DNA of 64,000 bases, taken from positions 88,167 through 152,166 of the forward strand of contig JQAY01000002.1 of the NCBI GenBank assembly GCA_001436895.1, given 5' to 3'. Origin of the DNA: Weissella confusa. Lineage in GTDB: Bacteria > Bacillota > Bacilli > Lactobacillales > Lactobacillaceae. This document shows positions 24,896-34,389 of the stretch, one piece after another. Position numbers and translations under genes: made by a program. Under the pieces are notes generated by a model, which worked only from the letters and a program-made list of their open reading frames with translations, was not told the origin of the DNA and ran no database searches. The number at the start of each line of letters is the position of its first letter. Position 1 is the first letter of the stretch.

Positions 24896-26143
24896 CTATT
24901 TAATTTTTTGATTCTTTGGTAACGTCATACTAAATATCGTACCGTGCGGTTGATTGTCCAACACTTCAATGGTGCCACGGTGACCTTGGACCACCCATTT
25001 GGCAATCGCCAATCCCAATCCGTGACCACCGGTCGAACGAGAACGTGCCTTATCAACACGGTAAAAGCGATCGAACAGACGCTGTTTATCAGCATCCGGC
25101 ACACCCTTACCAGTATCCGAAACTTGCAACTTAATACTGCTGTTTGTTTGGGTTGCGGAAATCGTGACGTCAGCACCTTCACCAGCGTACTTTTGGGCGT
25201 TATCCGTCAAGATGACCAGCAATTGACGCAAACGTTGGGCATCCCCGACAATCGGCAACGTCTCAGGCACATCAACTCGTAACGTTTGGCCCTTTTCTTC
25301 GGCCGTGAATTCGAAAATATCACCAACTTCACGGGCTACCTTCGCCAAATCCATGTCAGCAAACGCGAACAACGGCACATCAGCGTCGGCCTGTGATAGT
25401 GTCAGCAAATCACCGGTCAAATTATTCAAGTGACGCACTTCAGTCAACGCATTAGCGACGTTTTCGACTTGGTCCATCACCGTATCATTTGGCCGTTCCA
25501 ACATACGTTCCAAGTTATTTTGAATAACGGTCATCGGCGTCTTAAATTCGTGGGCCGCGTCAGCAACGAACGTTCGTTGCTGCGACCATGCACGCATGAT
25601 TGGACGCATGTTAGCACGCGTCAAGGCAACCGCCATCAGCAACAATGCAATTTCAGACAACGCGAAAATCCAAACCAAACGATTCTGGAATGAATCAACA
25701 ATCTCATGTTCTGTCGTAACATCAACGAACGCCAATTGATCACCCTGACGATTAAAGAAATACCAACTGCCACGGTATGACTTGAGGTATACCTTATTCT
25801 CACGTTTGATATTCAATGCATCTTTAAACGTATCAACATAATCAGTAATCTGTGCACTTTGAATGGTTGGTTCATCATAGCGACTTGCATGCGAGTCAAA
25901 GGCACGTGCCACGCGACCCTCTGCCGTGCCATACATCACATTCCTAAATTGGCCGATTGTAAACGTCCCAATCAATGAGAAGACCATCGTAAAACCAACG
26001 ACCATCAAGATGGTCATTTTAACTTGTTGTGACAGCGAGGCGCGGATTCTCTGCAGCCACTTTGGCAGTTTAATTTTGGCAAAAAACGCCCGGACGTGTG
26101 CTTCAAACCGTTCATCCCAGCGTTGTTTGTTCTTTTCTACCAT
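24896..26143 (-). CDS. Sensor histidine kinase, CiaH-like
   Basis: The 415-residue protein has two membrane spans (about 42-62 and 157-175) flanking an external domain of about 95 residues, then HisKA with 'DAAHEFKTPMTVIQNN', and an ATPase domain ('DNAQKYAGEG', 'GGHGLGLAIA'). The first 40 residues are basic and amphipathic. The partner regulator gene is 4 bases upstream, so they form one operon. The ligand is unknown; CiaH-like kinases respond to envelope and competence signals. Confidence 0.85.
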   Translation of the reverse strand: MVEKNKQRWDERFEAHVRAFFAKIKLPKWLQRIRASLSQQVKMTILMVVGFTMVFSLIGTFTIGQFRNVMYGTAEGRVARAFDSHASRYDEPTIQSAQITDYVDTFKDALNIKRENKVYLKSYRGSWYFFNRQGDQLAFVDVTTEHEIVDSFQNRLVWIFALSEIALLLMAVALTRANMRPIMRAWSQQRTFVADAAHEFKTPMTVIQNNLERMLERPNDTVMDQVENVANALTEVRHLNNLTGDLLTLSQADADVPLFAFADMDLAKVAREVGDIFEFTAEEKGQTLRVDVPETLPIVGDAQRLRQLLVILTDNAQKYAGEGADVTISATQTNSSIKLQVSDTGKGVPDADKQRLFDRFYRVDKARSRSTGGHGLGLAIAKWVVQGHRGTIEVLDNQPHGTIFSMTLPKNQKIK

Positions 26144-26147
26144 AAAA

Positions 26148-26846
26148 TCAATCTTCCGTTACGGCTGCGTTTAGCGTATAACCAACATTACGCAACGTCT
26201 TAATCGTGACTTGCGCATCCGCATTACGCAAGTTCTTACGAAGATTTGACATATACACCTCGACAACTGTCAAAGATGTATCAGAATCAAATCCCCAAAG
26301 GCGATCGAAAATTTGATCCTTCGTGACGATTTGTCCCACGTGTTGCATCAAATAAACCAACAAACCAAACTCGCGACCTTGCAAGTTCACTTCTTGGTCA
26401 TTAACCAACACACGGTGTTGATCAATAAAGACTTGTACATTTCCTACTTCAAGAGCGCCGTCTTGACCAAGCACACCTGTGTGACGCAACAACGTCTTCA
26501 AACGCGCCAACAATTCTTCCTTGTAGAAAGGCTTGGTAATATACTCATCCGCACCCAAGTTGAAACCTTGCATCTTATCTGATAGTTCACCCTTGGCCGT
26601 CAACATTAGAATTGGCAAGTTGGGGAACATGTCTTTCGCCTTCTTCAAAATCGTAAAGCCATCTTGACCTGGCAACATAACATCCAACACAACAGCATCA
26701 TAAACACCTGATTCAATTTCGAACCAACCTTCATCACCATCATGCACTTGCGTTACTTCACCAAGTTCAGAGATTGTCTCACGGACGGTGTCGTTCAACG
26801 CAAAATCATCTTCTACTACTAATAACTTAATTGTATTTCCTGCCAT
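26148..26846 (-). CDS. OmpR-family response regulator, CiaR-like
   Basis: The 232-residue protein has the receiver domain ('VVEDD', phospho-acceptor in 'AVVLDVMLPGQDG', 'YITKPFYKEEL') and a winged helix ('LTVVEVYMSNLRKNL' as recognition helix). I start at ATG 26846 (GTGAGG, 8 bases upstream); the longer ORF to 26885 has no binding site. Upstream lie repeated TTTAAGGTTC elements (26939-26994) that may be its own operator. Confidence 0.87.
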   Translation of the reverse strand: MAGNTIKLLVVEDDFALNDTVRETISELGEVTQVHDGDEGWFEIESGVYDAVVLDVMLPGQDGFTILKKAKDMFPNLPILMLTAKGELSDKMQGFNLGADEYITKPFYKEELLARLKTLLRHTGVLGQDGALEVGNVQVFIDQHRVLVNDQEVNLQGREFGLLVYLMQHVGQIVTKDQIFDRLWGFDSDTSLTVVEVYMSNLRKNLRNADAQVTIKTLRNVGYTLNAAVTED

Positions 26847-26938
26847 CTCGTTAACCTCACATATTCCCAAACGGATTTCATTCATATCTCTAATAATCGT
26901 GAGCGTTGGCCGCTCTGATGTCTTAAATAATAGGTATC

Positions 26939-26994
26939 GAACCTTAAAATCGACATAGCGTAGCCTTGTCTGAACCTTAAATATTTAAGGTTCA
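26939..26994. promoter_or_regulatory. Repeated element and 24-bp palindrome upstream of the CiaR-like gene
   Basis: GAACCTTAAA occurs at 26939-26948 and again, 33 bases on, as part of a 24-bp perfect palindrome (26971-26994, arms TGAACCTTAAAT / ATTTAAGGTTCA). The 33-base offset is about three helical turns. It lies 90-150 bases before the regulator start and could bind that regulator. Confidence 0.5.
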
Positions 26995-27047
26995 GGTTCA
27001 TTATAACTGTTTTACCCCGACTAATCGCATCATTTGGCGCGTAAAAA

Positions 27048-27072
27048 AGCGCCATACGAAAAATATGGCGCT
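27048..27072 (-). terminator. Terminator of terC
   Basis: 9-bp perfect stem (27048-27056 with 27064-27072), 7-base loop, then T6 on the minus strand. Confidence 0.85.
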
Positions 27073-27077
27073 AATCC

Positions 27078-28031
27078 TTATTTAAATTCACGACGCGCTT
27101 GCACACGGGCAACAATAATTGATGACACAATGGCCAATGCTAGCAAACCGACAATCACAATCAATGAGACAGCATTTGAGATTTCAAACTCCCAGCCAAA
27201 CATCTTACCACCCTCATTAATCAGCATCTTGGCGCCAATAAATGCCAAGATAATCGCCAACGCGTATTTGATATAACGGAACATTGGTAACAACTTTGAC
27301 AAGGCAAAATACAATGAACGCAATCCCAAAATCGCAAAGATATTTGACGTGACGACGATGAACGTATCTTGTGTCACTGCCAACACAGCTGGAATGGAAT
27401 CTACTGCAAATAGCAAGTCTGATGCTTCGATGAAAATTAAGGCAACCAAGAATTTTGTCACATAATGACGGCCATCTTCTTTAATAATGAAGTGAGGCTC
27501 TATGTAATCATCCTTAATCGGCAAAATTTTACGCAACATTTTAATCAACCGGCTATCATCCAGGTTCTGGTTGGTCTCTTTTTCAAAGAGCATTTTCAAT
27601 CCGGTATAAACCAAGAAAGCTCCGAAAATATACATCAACCAGTCGAAACGTTGTAGCAATGCAGCCCCACCTAAAATGAAGAGCACACGCATCACTAGCG
27701 CACCGAACACACCCCAGAACAAAACGCGGTGTTGGTACTTTGCTTCAATACCAAAGAAGCTAAAGACCAGAATAAAGATAAAGAGATTATCAACACTTAA
27801 TGATTCTTCAAGCAGGTAACCCGTTACAAAATCCAGCGCGTGGTCACTACCGGCAAAATACCAGATACCGCCCGCAAAAATAAATGCCAAGGCTACCCAC
27901 ATCCCTGTCATCATCAATGACTTTTCGAATGTCGGTACCGTATTTTCTTTATTAAAAATACCCAGATCAAGCGCTAGCATCACAATCACAAATGCAAAAA
28001 ACGCCACCCAGATCCATAAACTAACTTCCAT
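27078..28031 (-). CDS. TerC/Alx-family membrane protein (metal exporter)
   Basis: The 317-residue protein has about nine membrane segments and the TerC signatures 'EESLSVDNLFIF' and 'EASDLLFAVDSIPAVLAVTQD' with paired acidic residues in the membrane. Characterised members export Mn2+ and metallate exoproteins. A leader of about 340 nt with an internal terminator precedes it (28032-28375), which suggests control at RNA level; in other bacteria this family is often under the Mn-sensing yybP-ykoY riboswitch, but I do not see that consensus here. Confidence 0.88.
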   Translation of the reverse strand: MEVSLWIWVAFFAFVIVMLALDLGIFNKENTVPTFEKSLMMTGMWVALAFIFAGGIWYFAGSDHALDFVTGYLLEESLSVDNLFIFILVFSFFGIEAKYQHRVLFWGVFGALVMRVLFILGGAALLQRFDWLMYIFGAFLVYTGLKMLFEKETNQNLDDSRLIKMLRKILPIKDDYIEPHFIIKEDGRHYVTKFLVALIFIEASDLLFAVDSIPAVLAVTQDTFIVVTSNIFAILGLRSLYFALSKLLPMFRYIKYALAIILAFIGAKMLINEGGKMFGWEFEISNAVSLIVIVGLLALAIVSSIIVARVQARREFK

Positions 28032-28375
28032 AGGTGAATCTTCTTTCTTGTTACGAGATATTCTTTATCTTACTCCAATTTTGTGCAATTTGTTTGACCA
28101 ATTGAGTTGGAGGTGTGTGTCCGACCTCCGGTCGGAGTGACCTGCCCCTTCTGTAGGGCGAACTGATCACCAACTAAAAAACACAAAAAAAGACACCAGG
28201 TTCGCCGCCTGGTGTCTTCCGACCATACATCTCAAATTGCAATCTGCATGGCCGTCCGGTAGTTTCCTACCGGGCTAAATACAATTACGTATCGCCCTTG
28301 TTTCCTATACAAGGGCGATACGAATCGTTTGATTGCTATAATCTGACAAAACGTATCACCCCCTTTCCTAGATTG
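28032..28375 (-). ncRNA. Structured leader RNA of terC with intrinsic terminator (candidate riboswitch)
   Basis: From the promoter at 28382-28409 to terC the RNA would run about 340 nt. In transcript order it holds a 14-bp perfect hairpin (28322-28309 with 28301-28288), a 7-bp hairpin with a GAAA loop (28273-28256), a 9-bp pairing around 28254-28222, then a strong terminator (28217-28191 plus T7). Beyond it are further hairpins closed by AGTTGG/CCAACT (28175-28104 region). No ORF of note is inside. This is riboswitch or attenuator layout; the ligand class is not assigned. Confidence 0.6.
28184..28217 (-). terminator. Terminator inside the terC leader
   Basis: 10-bp perfect stem (28191-28200 with 28208-28217), 7-base loop, then T7 on the minus strand. 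It lies about 155 bases before terC, so read-through must be controlled for terC to be expressed from the upstream promoter. Confidence 0.88.
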
Positions 28376-28381
28376 ACTATT

Positions 28382-28409
28382 ATTATAGACCCTCATTTTA
28401 GAAATTCAA
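28382..28409 (-). promoter_or_regulatory. Promoter of the terC leader
   Basis: On the minus strand, -35 TTGAAT (28409-28404), 16-base spacer, -10 TATAAT (28387-28382). Confidence 0.7.
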
Positions 28410-28422
28410 GCGCAAAAGGTGA

Positions 28423-30599
28423 TTACTTTTTGCGACGAATAATTAGCATCCCCACGAAGGCCATACCACTTAATCCAGCCCACTTTAGCCAATCATTATC
28501 AGGCTGTTGGGCCGCGGTTTGTGGTAATTCAACCGCCACCTTTTCAACCAACGTTGGCGACGCCATTCCAGCTACCCTATTCAAGTTCACCGTTTCAACA
28601 TCCGGTGTTTGTAGCGCAACAACCGGTGCCACATTTCGATTTACGACTAACTTAGGTGTCTCAGTTGGAACGTCTTTCACAGGTAATTCTGGTTCTGGAT
28701 TTTGTGGATTAATTTGTGGTTCAACTGTTGGTGGCGTTGGCACATCGACAATTGGGTCTTCTGGCACCGCAACTCTTGGTTGTCCCGGCTCATTTGGTTC
28801 ATCCACTGTCGGCTCTGACGGCACTTCCGGTTCATCTTCTAATGGCACGGCAGGATCCTCTGGTTCTTCAACATCATCTTCGAAACTATAATCTGGATCA
28901 TCTACTAACGTTGCCACATAAACATAAACGACCGACGTTGTCTCGTTCGCCTTGCCATAAAGGCCAGTTGCGTTGTCCGTCACGCGTAACAACTGGAAAT
29001 CTTCTATTTCTTTGGCTGCCGTTTCATAAGGCGTACCTGGGTTTGCAATCTTAACCTCAGTCGCGGCCAACTCATGGCCCGCTTCATCAATGTGGAACAC
29101 ACGCAAGCGGGCTTGTCCCTTAATATCAACAATATCCGGTGTAGTGACCGCACGAGTTGCTTTGGTCGTGTTCAACAATTCGCCGTTCGCATTATAGGTT
29201 TTCAACACACTTGTCACCGCATTAACAGCTGTATTATCGGCAAAGTGAATATAGAACTGATGACCGTGCGACCCAGTTCCTTCAGATGGATTTGCTCCGC
29301 CAGCTCGAGCGATATTTTCATCTAAAATCTTCAGTTCCGTCGCCGTCAATGTACCGTCGGCATCACGGTTCAGCAAAAACTCACCAAACGTTTCGTCGCT
29401 AAAATTATCAATGCCCCAGTCCGCATACGGGTTTCCCATGTTGTAAGCCATTGTATATGATCCATCGGCATTCAAATGAATAGTGTACGCACCACGTCCA
29501 ACCGTCGCTAAGTCACGGACAATCTCATCATCAGACGTCCCTTCAGCGTATTCGATATAGTTCTGTGACTCAATTGATTCAGTATTCATCTGTGCAACGG
29601 TCGCCGAGATAACGGTTGCTTGATACTTACCCGCCGCATTTTTATCAACAACATAATAGGTTGAATACCCGGCGGATGAAGAAGCCGACAACACCGTTCC
29701 CTGTTCAATTTGCACGTGTTGCAATTGAATTAAATCTTCCGTTGCAAAAGTTCCCGTTGCACGAATTTTAGCGGTTATAGCCGCGTCCCCTCGCAACAAG
29801 GCATTCATATAGCCGTCATCCTGATAGTAACTTCCCACACTCACCTGATCACTCTTAGTGAATAACTGCTGGGTCGCAACACCAGGGGCATCGACTTGAA
29901 AACGCGACTTAAATGCAAACGCCCCGTAACCGCTGCATCCCCGAAAATAATCTTCGCCGTACCAGTCTTTTCAGCCCAAATCTTAGCTTCAGGCAGCGGT
30001 GACGACGTTGACCCGGTGATTGTTAAATGCGAAGATACCTCGCCAATCGGCGTTGTGGTGAAGGTAATTTTCAACGTGCGACCAGACACCTCGTAACGTG
30101 CAAATGTCGCACCGTCATTTTGCAAAACACCCGTCGCCGGCACCAAATTAAACGTTTGCTTGTGCTGATCACTCGCCGATGTCATCTCACCATACAATGG
30201 TATCGACAACGTATCACCCGTTTGATATTGCCCAGTCGTATTATCAATCGTCAATCCAATCGCATACCCATTCACAATTCGTGCATCAACCAACTGTACA
30301 AAACTGCTTCCCGCTGGCAATACTTTTCCATCAGCATTCACCGCACCATTCACGGTTGTCATAACAGTTTGTGCAACACTCACATCAGTAGACCATTCCC
30401 AGTTTTTGGGATCTCGGGCCCCGTTTTCACCACTTGCGTCATCGGCTGTTCCCACAACCATCGTCGACATACGTTCAGCATCATCCGCTCTCACATCCGG
30501 CGCCATCCCAAACATCATTAACGTCGCGCCCGATACCAACAAGCGCTTCTTCACACCAAAAACTGGGCGTTTATACGGCCCAACATTATCCCCCAACAT
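28423..30599 (-). pseudogene. LPQTA-anchored surface adhesin with MucBP-like domain, frameshifted
   Basis: Two ORFs in different frames (30599-29841 and 29844-28423) join into one surface protein. The first has a YSIRK-like signal ('GPYKRPVFGVKKRLLVSG') and a beta-rich region; the second continues it, has a MucBP-like unit ('GTPYETAAKEIEDFQLL'), a Pro/Glu-rich spacer of about 100 residues, and a sorting signal: LPQTA, hydrophobic stretch, 'RRKK'. Past the shift the other frame reads 'FAFKSRFQVDAPGVATQQLF', plainly coding. The break is near 29928, where a T run (on the minus strand) appears one base short. Sortase would anchor the intact product. I start at ATG 30599 (GAAGGGG upstream). Confidence 0.82.
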
Positions 30600-30693
30600 A
30601 AATAAGCCCCTTCTCATCTTTCCTGTATTGTGGATTAAAACTATCTCACTTATTATACGTAAGTCAAAAAAGAAAAGCCATATACCAAAAAAT

Positions 30694-30724
30694 GAGTTGG
30701 TGTATACCAATGTCACACCAACTC
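30694..30724 (-). terminator. Terminator of menE
   Basis: 10-bp perfect stem (30694-30703 with 30715-30724), 11-base loop, then T6 on the minus strand. Confidence 0.8.
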
Positions 30725-30733
30725 ACTTAGTTC

Positions 30734-32185
30734 TTATTTAATTTCGCGCGCCTCTGCCAATTGGTCACGCAATTTATGACGCTGAATCTTACCGCTCGCT
30801 GTACGAGGAAAGTTATCTGTCACAAAGAAACGCGCCGGTACCTTATAGTGCGCCAAACGTTCACGACCAAACGTGCGGAGACTGTCAAAGTCCATCGTTT
30901 CACCGGACTTAAATGACAAAAACGCCACTGGGACAGCACCCCAGCGCTCATCTGGGATACCAACAACTGAAATTTGATCAATCGCTGTCGCCTCGCCGTA
31001 GACGGATTCAATTTCATCTGGGAAAACATTTTCACCACCTGATGAAATCATGTCTCCTTCACGACCCTCAACATACAAAAAGCCGTCATCATCCAGCCAG
31101 CCCATGTCGCCGGTATCGAACCAGCCATCAACAAACGATTCGGCATATTTATCAGGTCGGTTCAAGTACCCAACTGCCAAGGTCGGTGACTTAATTTGAA
31201 TACGACCAACCTTGTCATTGTCTGTCGCCTTTTGAATGCGAACTTCCACTGGGAACAGTGGCTTACCAGCTGAGCCTAATTTCTGAGTTGCACTGGCAGC
31301 ATCCAACGCAATGACTTGTGAAGCCGTTTCGGTCATACCGTATGATTGGACAATTTCAATGCCGGCTGCGGTTGCCTTTTCTAACGTCGTCAAATCCGTC
31401 GGACCACCACCAAGGAGCATTGTGCGGAAACGGTCGTGATATTTTGCACCCTCAGGTAGTTGCGCCAATAATTGCTTCAACATAACTGGCACCACCGAAA
31501 TCGTGGTCACTTGGCCAGCCATCAATTCGGCATTGATTTTTGCAACATCAAAACGCTCGTACAAGCTAACCCCCATGCCGTAAATCAATGATCGCATCAT
31601 AATTGAAAGACCACTGATGTGGAAAATCGGCACGGCAGCCAACCAAACATCATCCGGCGTTAACCCGAGGTTCAAGGCTGAGCCAACTGCCGAATAGAAG
31701 TGGTTGCCAAAGGTTTGCATAACGCCTTTTGGATTACCCGTCGTACCTGACGTATACATAATCGACGTCACCTTATCCAAGTCGAAATCTGCGACTGGAT
31801 TGATAGCCTCCGCAGCCGTTGCCAAAATTTCAGCAAATGCGACTTGCTTGGCCGCTGGTAATTCACCCACAAAGCGATCATCCTGGATAACCGTTGTGAT
31901 TTCGGCATCATCTAATTGGAATGCCATCTCACGCGGTGATAGACGACGGTTTAGCAAGACAACCGTTTTACCAAGTTGTTGAATTGCTAAAATCATCAAA
32001 TAACCCGTTAGATTATTAGGGGTAATCAAAGCAATACGTTCATTACCATCGATGTGTTGCGTGATTTGGCCAGCAATTGTCAAAACGCGTTGTCGCATTT
32101 CAGCAAAAGTTAGCGTTGTATCTTCAAAGCGCACCGCCATCCGATTCGGCGTCAACATAGCGCGCTTCGTTAGCCAATTTTCCAT
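30734..32185 (-). CDS. menE: 2-succinylbenzoate-CoA ligase MenE
   Basis: The 483-residue protein is an ANL-superfamily AMP-binding enzyme: 'SIMYTSGTTGNPKGVMQTF' (P-loop), 'QSYGMTETAS', 'GWFDTGDMGWLDDDGFLYVEGR' and the C-terminal catalytic Lys in 'PRTASGKIQRHKL'. With menB 70 bases upstream on the same strand the OSB-CoA ligase assignment is likely; alone it could be another acyl-CoA ligase. I start at ATG 32185, 6 bases after AAAGGAC, not the ATG two codons earlier. Confidence 0.86.
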   Translation of the reverse strand: MENWLTKRAMLTPNRMAVRFEDTTLTFAEMRQRVLTIAGQITQHIDGNERIALITPNNLTGYLMILAIQQLGKTVVLLNRRLSPREMAFQLDDAEITTVIQDDRFVGELPAAKQVAFAEILATAAEAINPVADFDLDKVTSIMYTSGTTGNPKGVMQTFGNHFYSAVGSALNLGLTPDDVWLAAVPIFHISGLSIMMRSLIYGMGVSLYERFDVAKINAELMAGQVTTISVVPVMLKQLLAQLPEGAKYHDRFRTMLLGGGPTDLTTLEKATAAGIEIVQSYGMTETASQVIALDAASATQKLGSAGKPLFPVEVRIQKATDNDKVGRIQIKSPTLAVGYLNRPDKYAESFVDGWFDTGDMGWLDDDGFLYVEGREGDMISSGGENVFPDEIESVYGEATAIDQISVVGIPDERWGAVPVAFLSFKSGETMDFDSLRTFGRERLAHYKVPARFFVTDNFPRTASGKIQRHKLRDQLAEAREIK

Positions 32186-32255
32186 TGCCATGTCCTTTCA
32201 ACACAAAGCCCCACATCAGTCATTCAGCGATGCGGGGCTCGTTTTTCTTTTTACT

Positions 32256-33074
32256 TTATGGGAACTTAGGGAATTGTGAGAAGTCTGGTTCGCGCTTCTC
32301 TAGGAATGCGTTCTTTCCTTCCTTACCCTCATCCGTCGTGTAGTACAACATCGTGGCATCACCAGCGAATTGTTGCAAACCAGCCAACCCATCAGTATCA
32401 GCGTTCATCGCTGCCTTGATGAAGCGAATAGCAGTTGGTGACTTCTTCAAAATTTCGTTTGCCCACTCCATTGTGGCGTCTTCAACTTCAGCCAAAGGTA
32501 CAACACGGTTAATCCAGTTCATGCTATAAGCTTCGTCAGCCGTGTAGAACTTCGTCAAGAACCACACTTCCTTCGCACGCTTGTGTCCGATAACGCGAGC
32601 CAAGTAACCAGACCCATAACCGGCATCAAATGAACCGACCTTAGGACCAGTTTGACCAAACATGGCGTTATCAGCAGCAATCGTCAAGTCAGCAACCAAT
32701 TGCAAGATGTTTCCACCCCCAACGGCCCATCCCTTAACCATCGCAATAACTGGCTTTGGAATAATACGGATCAAGTGTTGCAAGTCCAATACGTTCAAAC
32801 GGGCAATGTGGTCAGGGCCAACATAGCCACCGTTACCACGAACTGATTGATCACCACCAGATGAAAAGGCCTTGTCACCAGCACCCGTCAAAATAATAAC
32901 GCCGATTGAGGCATCATCACGGGCGATTGAGAAGGCATCAATCATTTCTTGTACCATCACGGGCGTAAACGCGTTGTGACGAGCAGGGTTGTTCATTGTA
33001 ACCTTCGCTACAGCATCTGAACGCTCAAACAAAATTTCTGAGTATTCCTTAATCGCTGTCCATTCTACAGTCAT
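32256..33074 (-). CDS. menB: 1,4-dihydroxy-2-naphthoyl-CoA synthase MenB
   Basis: The 272-residue protein is a crotonase-fold enzyme with the MenB signatures '[20 protein letters not shown]' and '[20 protein letters not shown]'. It closes the second ring of the naphthoquinone from OSB-CoA. ATG 33074 follows GTGAG by 7 bases; the longer start has no site. It heads a menB-menE transcript and is divergent from the thioesterase gene at 33278. Confidence 0.94.
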   Translation of the reverse strand: MTVEWTAIKEYSEILFERSDAVAKVTMNNPARHNAFTPVMVQEMIDAFSIARDDASIGVIILTGAGDKAFSSGGDQSVRGNGGYVGPDHIARLNVLDLQHLIRIIPKPVIAMVKGWAVGGGNILQLVADLTIAADNAMFGQTGPKVGSFDAGYGSGYLARVIGHKRAKEVWFLTKFYTADEAYSMNWINRVVPLAEVEDATMEWANEILKKSPTAIRFIKAAMNADTDGLAGLQQFAGDATMLYYTTDEGKEGKNAFLEKREPDFSQFPKFP

Positions 33075-33277
33075 GTTAAGTCTCACTTTCTGGTTTCGAT
33101 ATTCTCTATCTCAAATATGTGCTTAGTAAATTATAGCTTTTTTCTACTAATTTAGCCAAAGACCCGTTAAACTTATATTTAACACTTTAACCATTTGTGC
33201 GATTTCTTGTTCGCTTTGGTTAAATTTATAATCATATACAAAATAAATACATCCATATATAGGAGCTTTGAAACAAA

Positions 33278-33655
33278 ATGAATGCAATTGAATATTTAAA
33301 CATTTCTGTCGAAAAGATGACCGCCGAAGAAGTCATTCTAACCATGCCAATTCGTGATGAAATCAAGCAACCATACGGCATTGTTCACGGTGGCATGAAC
33401 GCCTTGCTTGCCGAAACAGCCGGTAGCTTCGGAGCCAACATCGGACTAGACAACACAAAACAAGTGCCAGTCGGACTAGACATCCACACGCACCATATTG
33501 CTCAAGCAACCGAAGGTACGTTGCGTGCCATCGCGACACCAATCCACGCTGGCCGTCAAATCCAAACTTGGCGCATCGACACCTACGTCATGGAAACCAA
33601 TAAGCTAACCTCATCATCAACATTCACTGCGATGATTATTCCAGTTCGCAAGTAG
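33278..33655 (+). CDS. Hotdog-fold thioesterase, probable DHNA-CoA hydrolase MenI
   Basis: The 125-residue protein has the PaaI/4HBT hotdog motif 'GIVHGGMNALLAETAGS' (about 34-50) with the conserved His-Gly-Gly and catalytic Glu. Divergent from menB, which supports the next menaquinone step, hydrolysis of DHNA-CoA; from sequence alone it could act on other aromatic acyl-CoAs. AGGAG lies 12 bases before the ATG. Confidence 0.78.
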   Translation: MNAIEYLNISVEKMTAEEVILTMPIRDEIKQPYGIVHGGMNALLAETAGSFGANIGLDNTKQVPVGLDIHTHHIAQATEGTLRAIATPIHAGRQIQTWRIDTYVMETNKLTSSSTFTAMIIPVRK

Positions 33656-33738
33656 GTTTTCCGTAACAAAAGACGTATAATAACCAACAAAGAAAGAGAT
33701 TGCATTGTCACTATCGGTCAAACCCAAGGAGATTTGTC

Positions 33739-34308
33739 ATGAAGGCTTTGTTGATTATTGATTACACGAATGATTTCGTTGCACCAGAAGGGCCACTAAC
33801 TGCCGGCGAGTCAGCGCAAGCACTTGCGCCGCGCCTAGTGGAACTGGCGGATGAATTCCTGGCTAATGGCGACGCCGTCATTTTGCCAACTGATTTGCAC
33901 GTGCCGAACGATCCTTATCACCCAGAAACAAAACTTTATCCAGCACACAACGTCGCCGACACACCTGGTCGTGACTACTATGGCGCCTTGGCGGATTGGG
34001 TCGCTGAACACAAGGATGACGAGCACGTTTGGATTTATCCAAAAAATCGTTACAGCAGTTTTGCCAATACTGATTTGGATAACTACCTCCGCTCACGTGA
34101 CATCAAGGATATTCATCTAACTGGTGTTGACACCGACATCTGCATTTTGCACACCGCGGTCGATGCGTACAACTTAAACTACAACATCACCGTTCACGCG
34201 GATGGCGTTGCAAGTTTCACACCAACCGGTCACCGTTGGGCACTTTGGCATTTCAAAAATGTCTTAGGTGCCACAGTCACACCGGATATTGATTACAATT
34301 TGGACTAA
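33739..34308 (+). CDS. Isochorismatase-like cysteine hydrolase
   Basis: The 189-residue protein has the catalytic triad of the nicotinamidase/isochorismatase family: Asp in 'IIDYTNDFV', Lys in 'IYPKNRYSSF' and Cys in 'GVDTDICILHTAVDAY'. The first Asp and the metal-ligand region ('PTDLHVPNDPYHPET') recall nicotinamidase PncA, but no specificity is certain. ATG 33739 follows AAGGAG; the upstream ATG at 33700 lacks a site. It is 83 bases after the thioesterase and may be co-transcribed. Confidence 0.82.
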   Translation: MKALLIIDYTNDFVAPEGPLTAGESAQALAPRLVELADEFLANGDAVILPTDLHVPNDPYHPETKLYPAHNVADTPGRDYYGALADWVAEHKDDEHVWIYPKNRYSSFANTDLDNYLRSRDIKDIHLTGVDTDICILHTAVDAYNLNYNITVHADGVASFTPTGHRWALWHFKNVLGATVTPDIDYNLD

Positions 34309-34313
34309 CAACT

Positions 34314-34349
34314 AATAAAGACACGTTCCGTTAGGAACGTGTCTTTATT
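34314..34349 (+). terminator. Terminator of the isochorismatase-like gene
   Basis: 16-bp perfect stem (34314-34329 with 34334-34349), 4-base loop, T-rich tail. It may also act for the converging menG gene. Confidence 0.88.
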
Positions 34350-34389
34350 TTGCTCTCCCCTCCCCTTCTATATAGAAGAAAGGAGTTTT

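Noticed and set aside
28032..28375. Calling the terC leader a yybP-ykoY (Mn2+) riboswitch
   Set aside because: The context fits but the conserved GGGGAGUAG and 3' AGACC segments were not found, so I left the class open.
28298..28891. Plus-strand ORF of 197 codons with Gly/Ser/Thr repeats, looking like a surface protein
   Set aside because: It is the antisense image of the Pro/Glu-rich stalk of the LPQTA adhesin; it has no RBS, signal or family motif.
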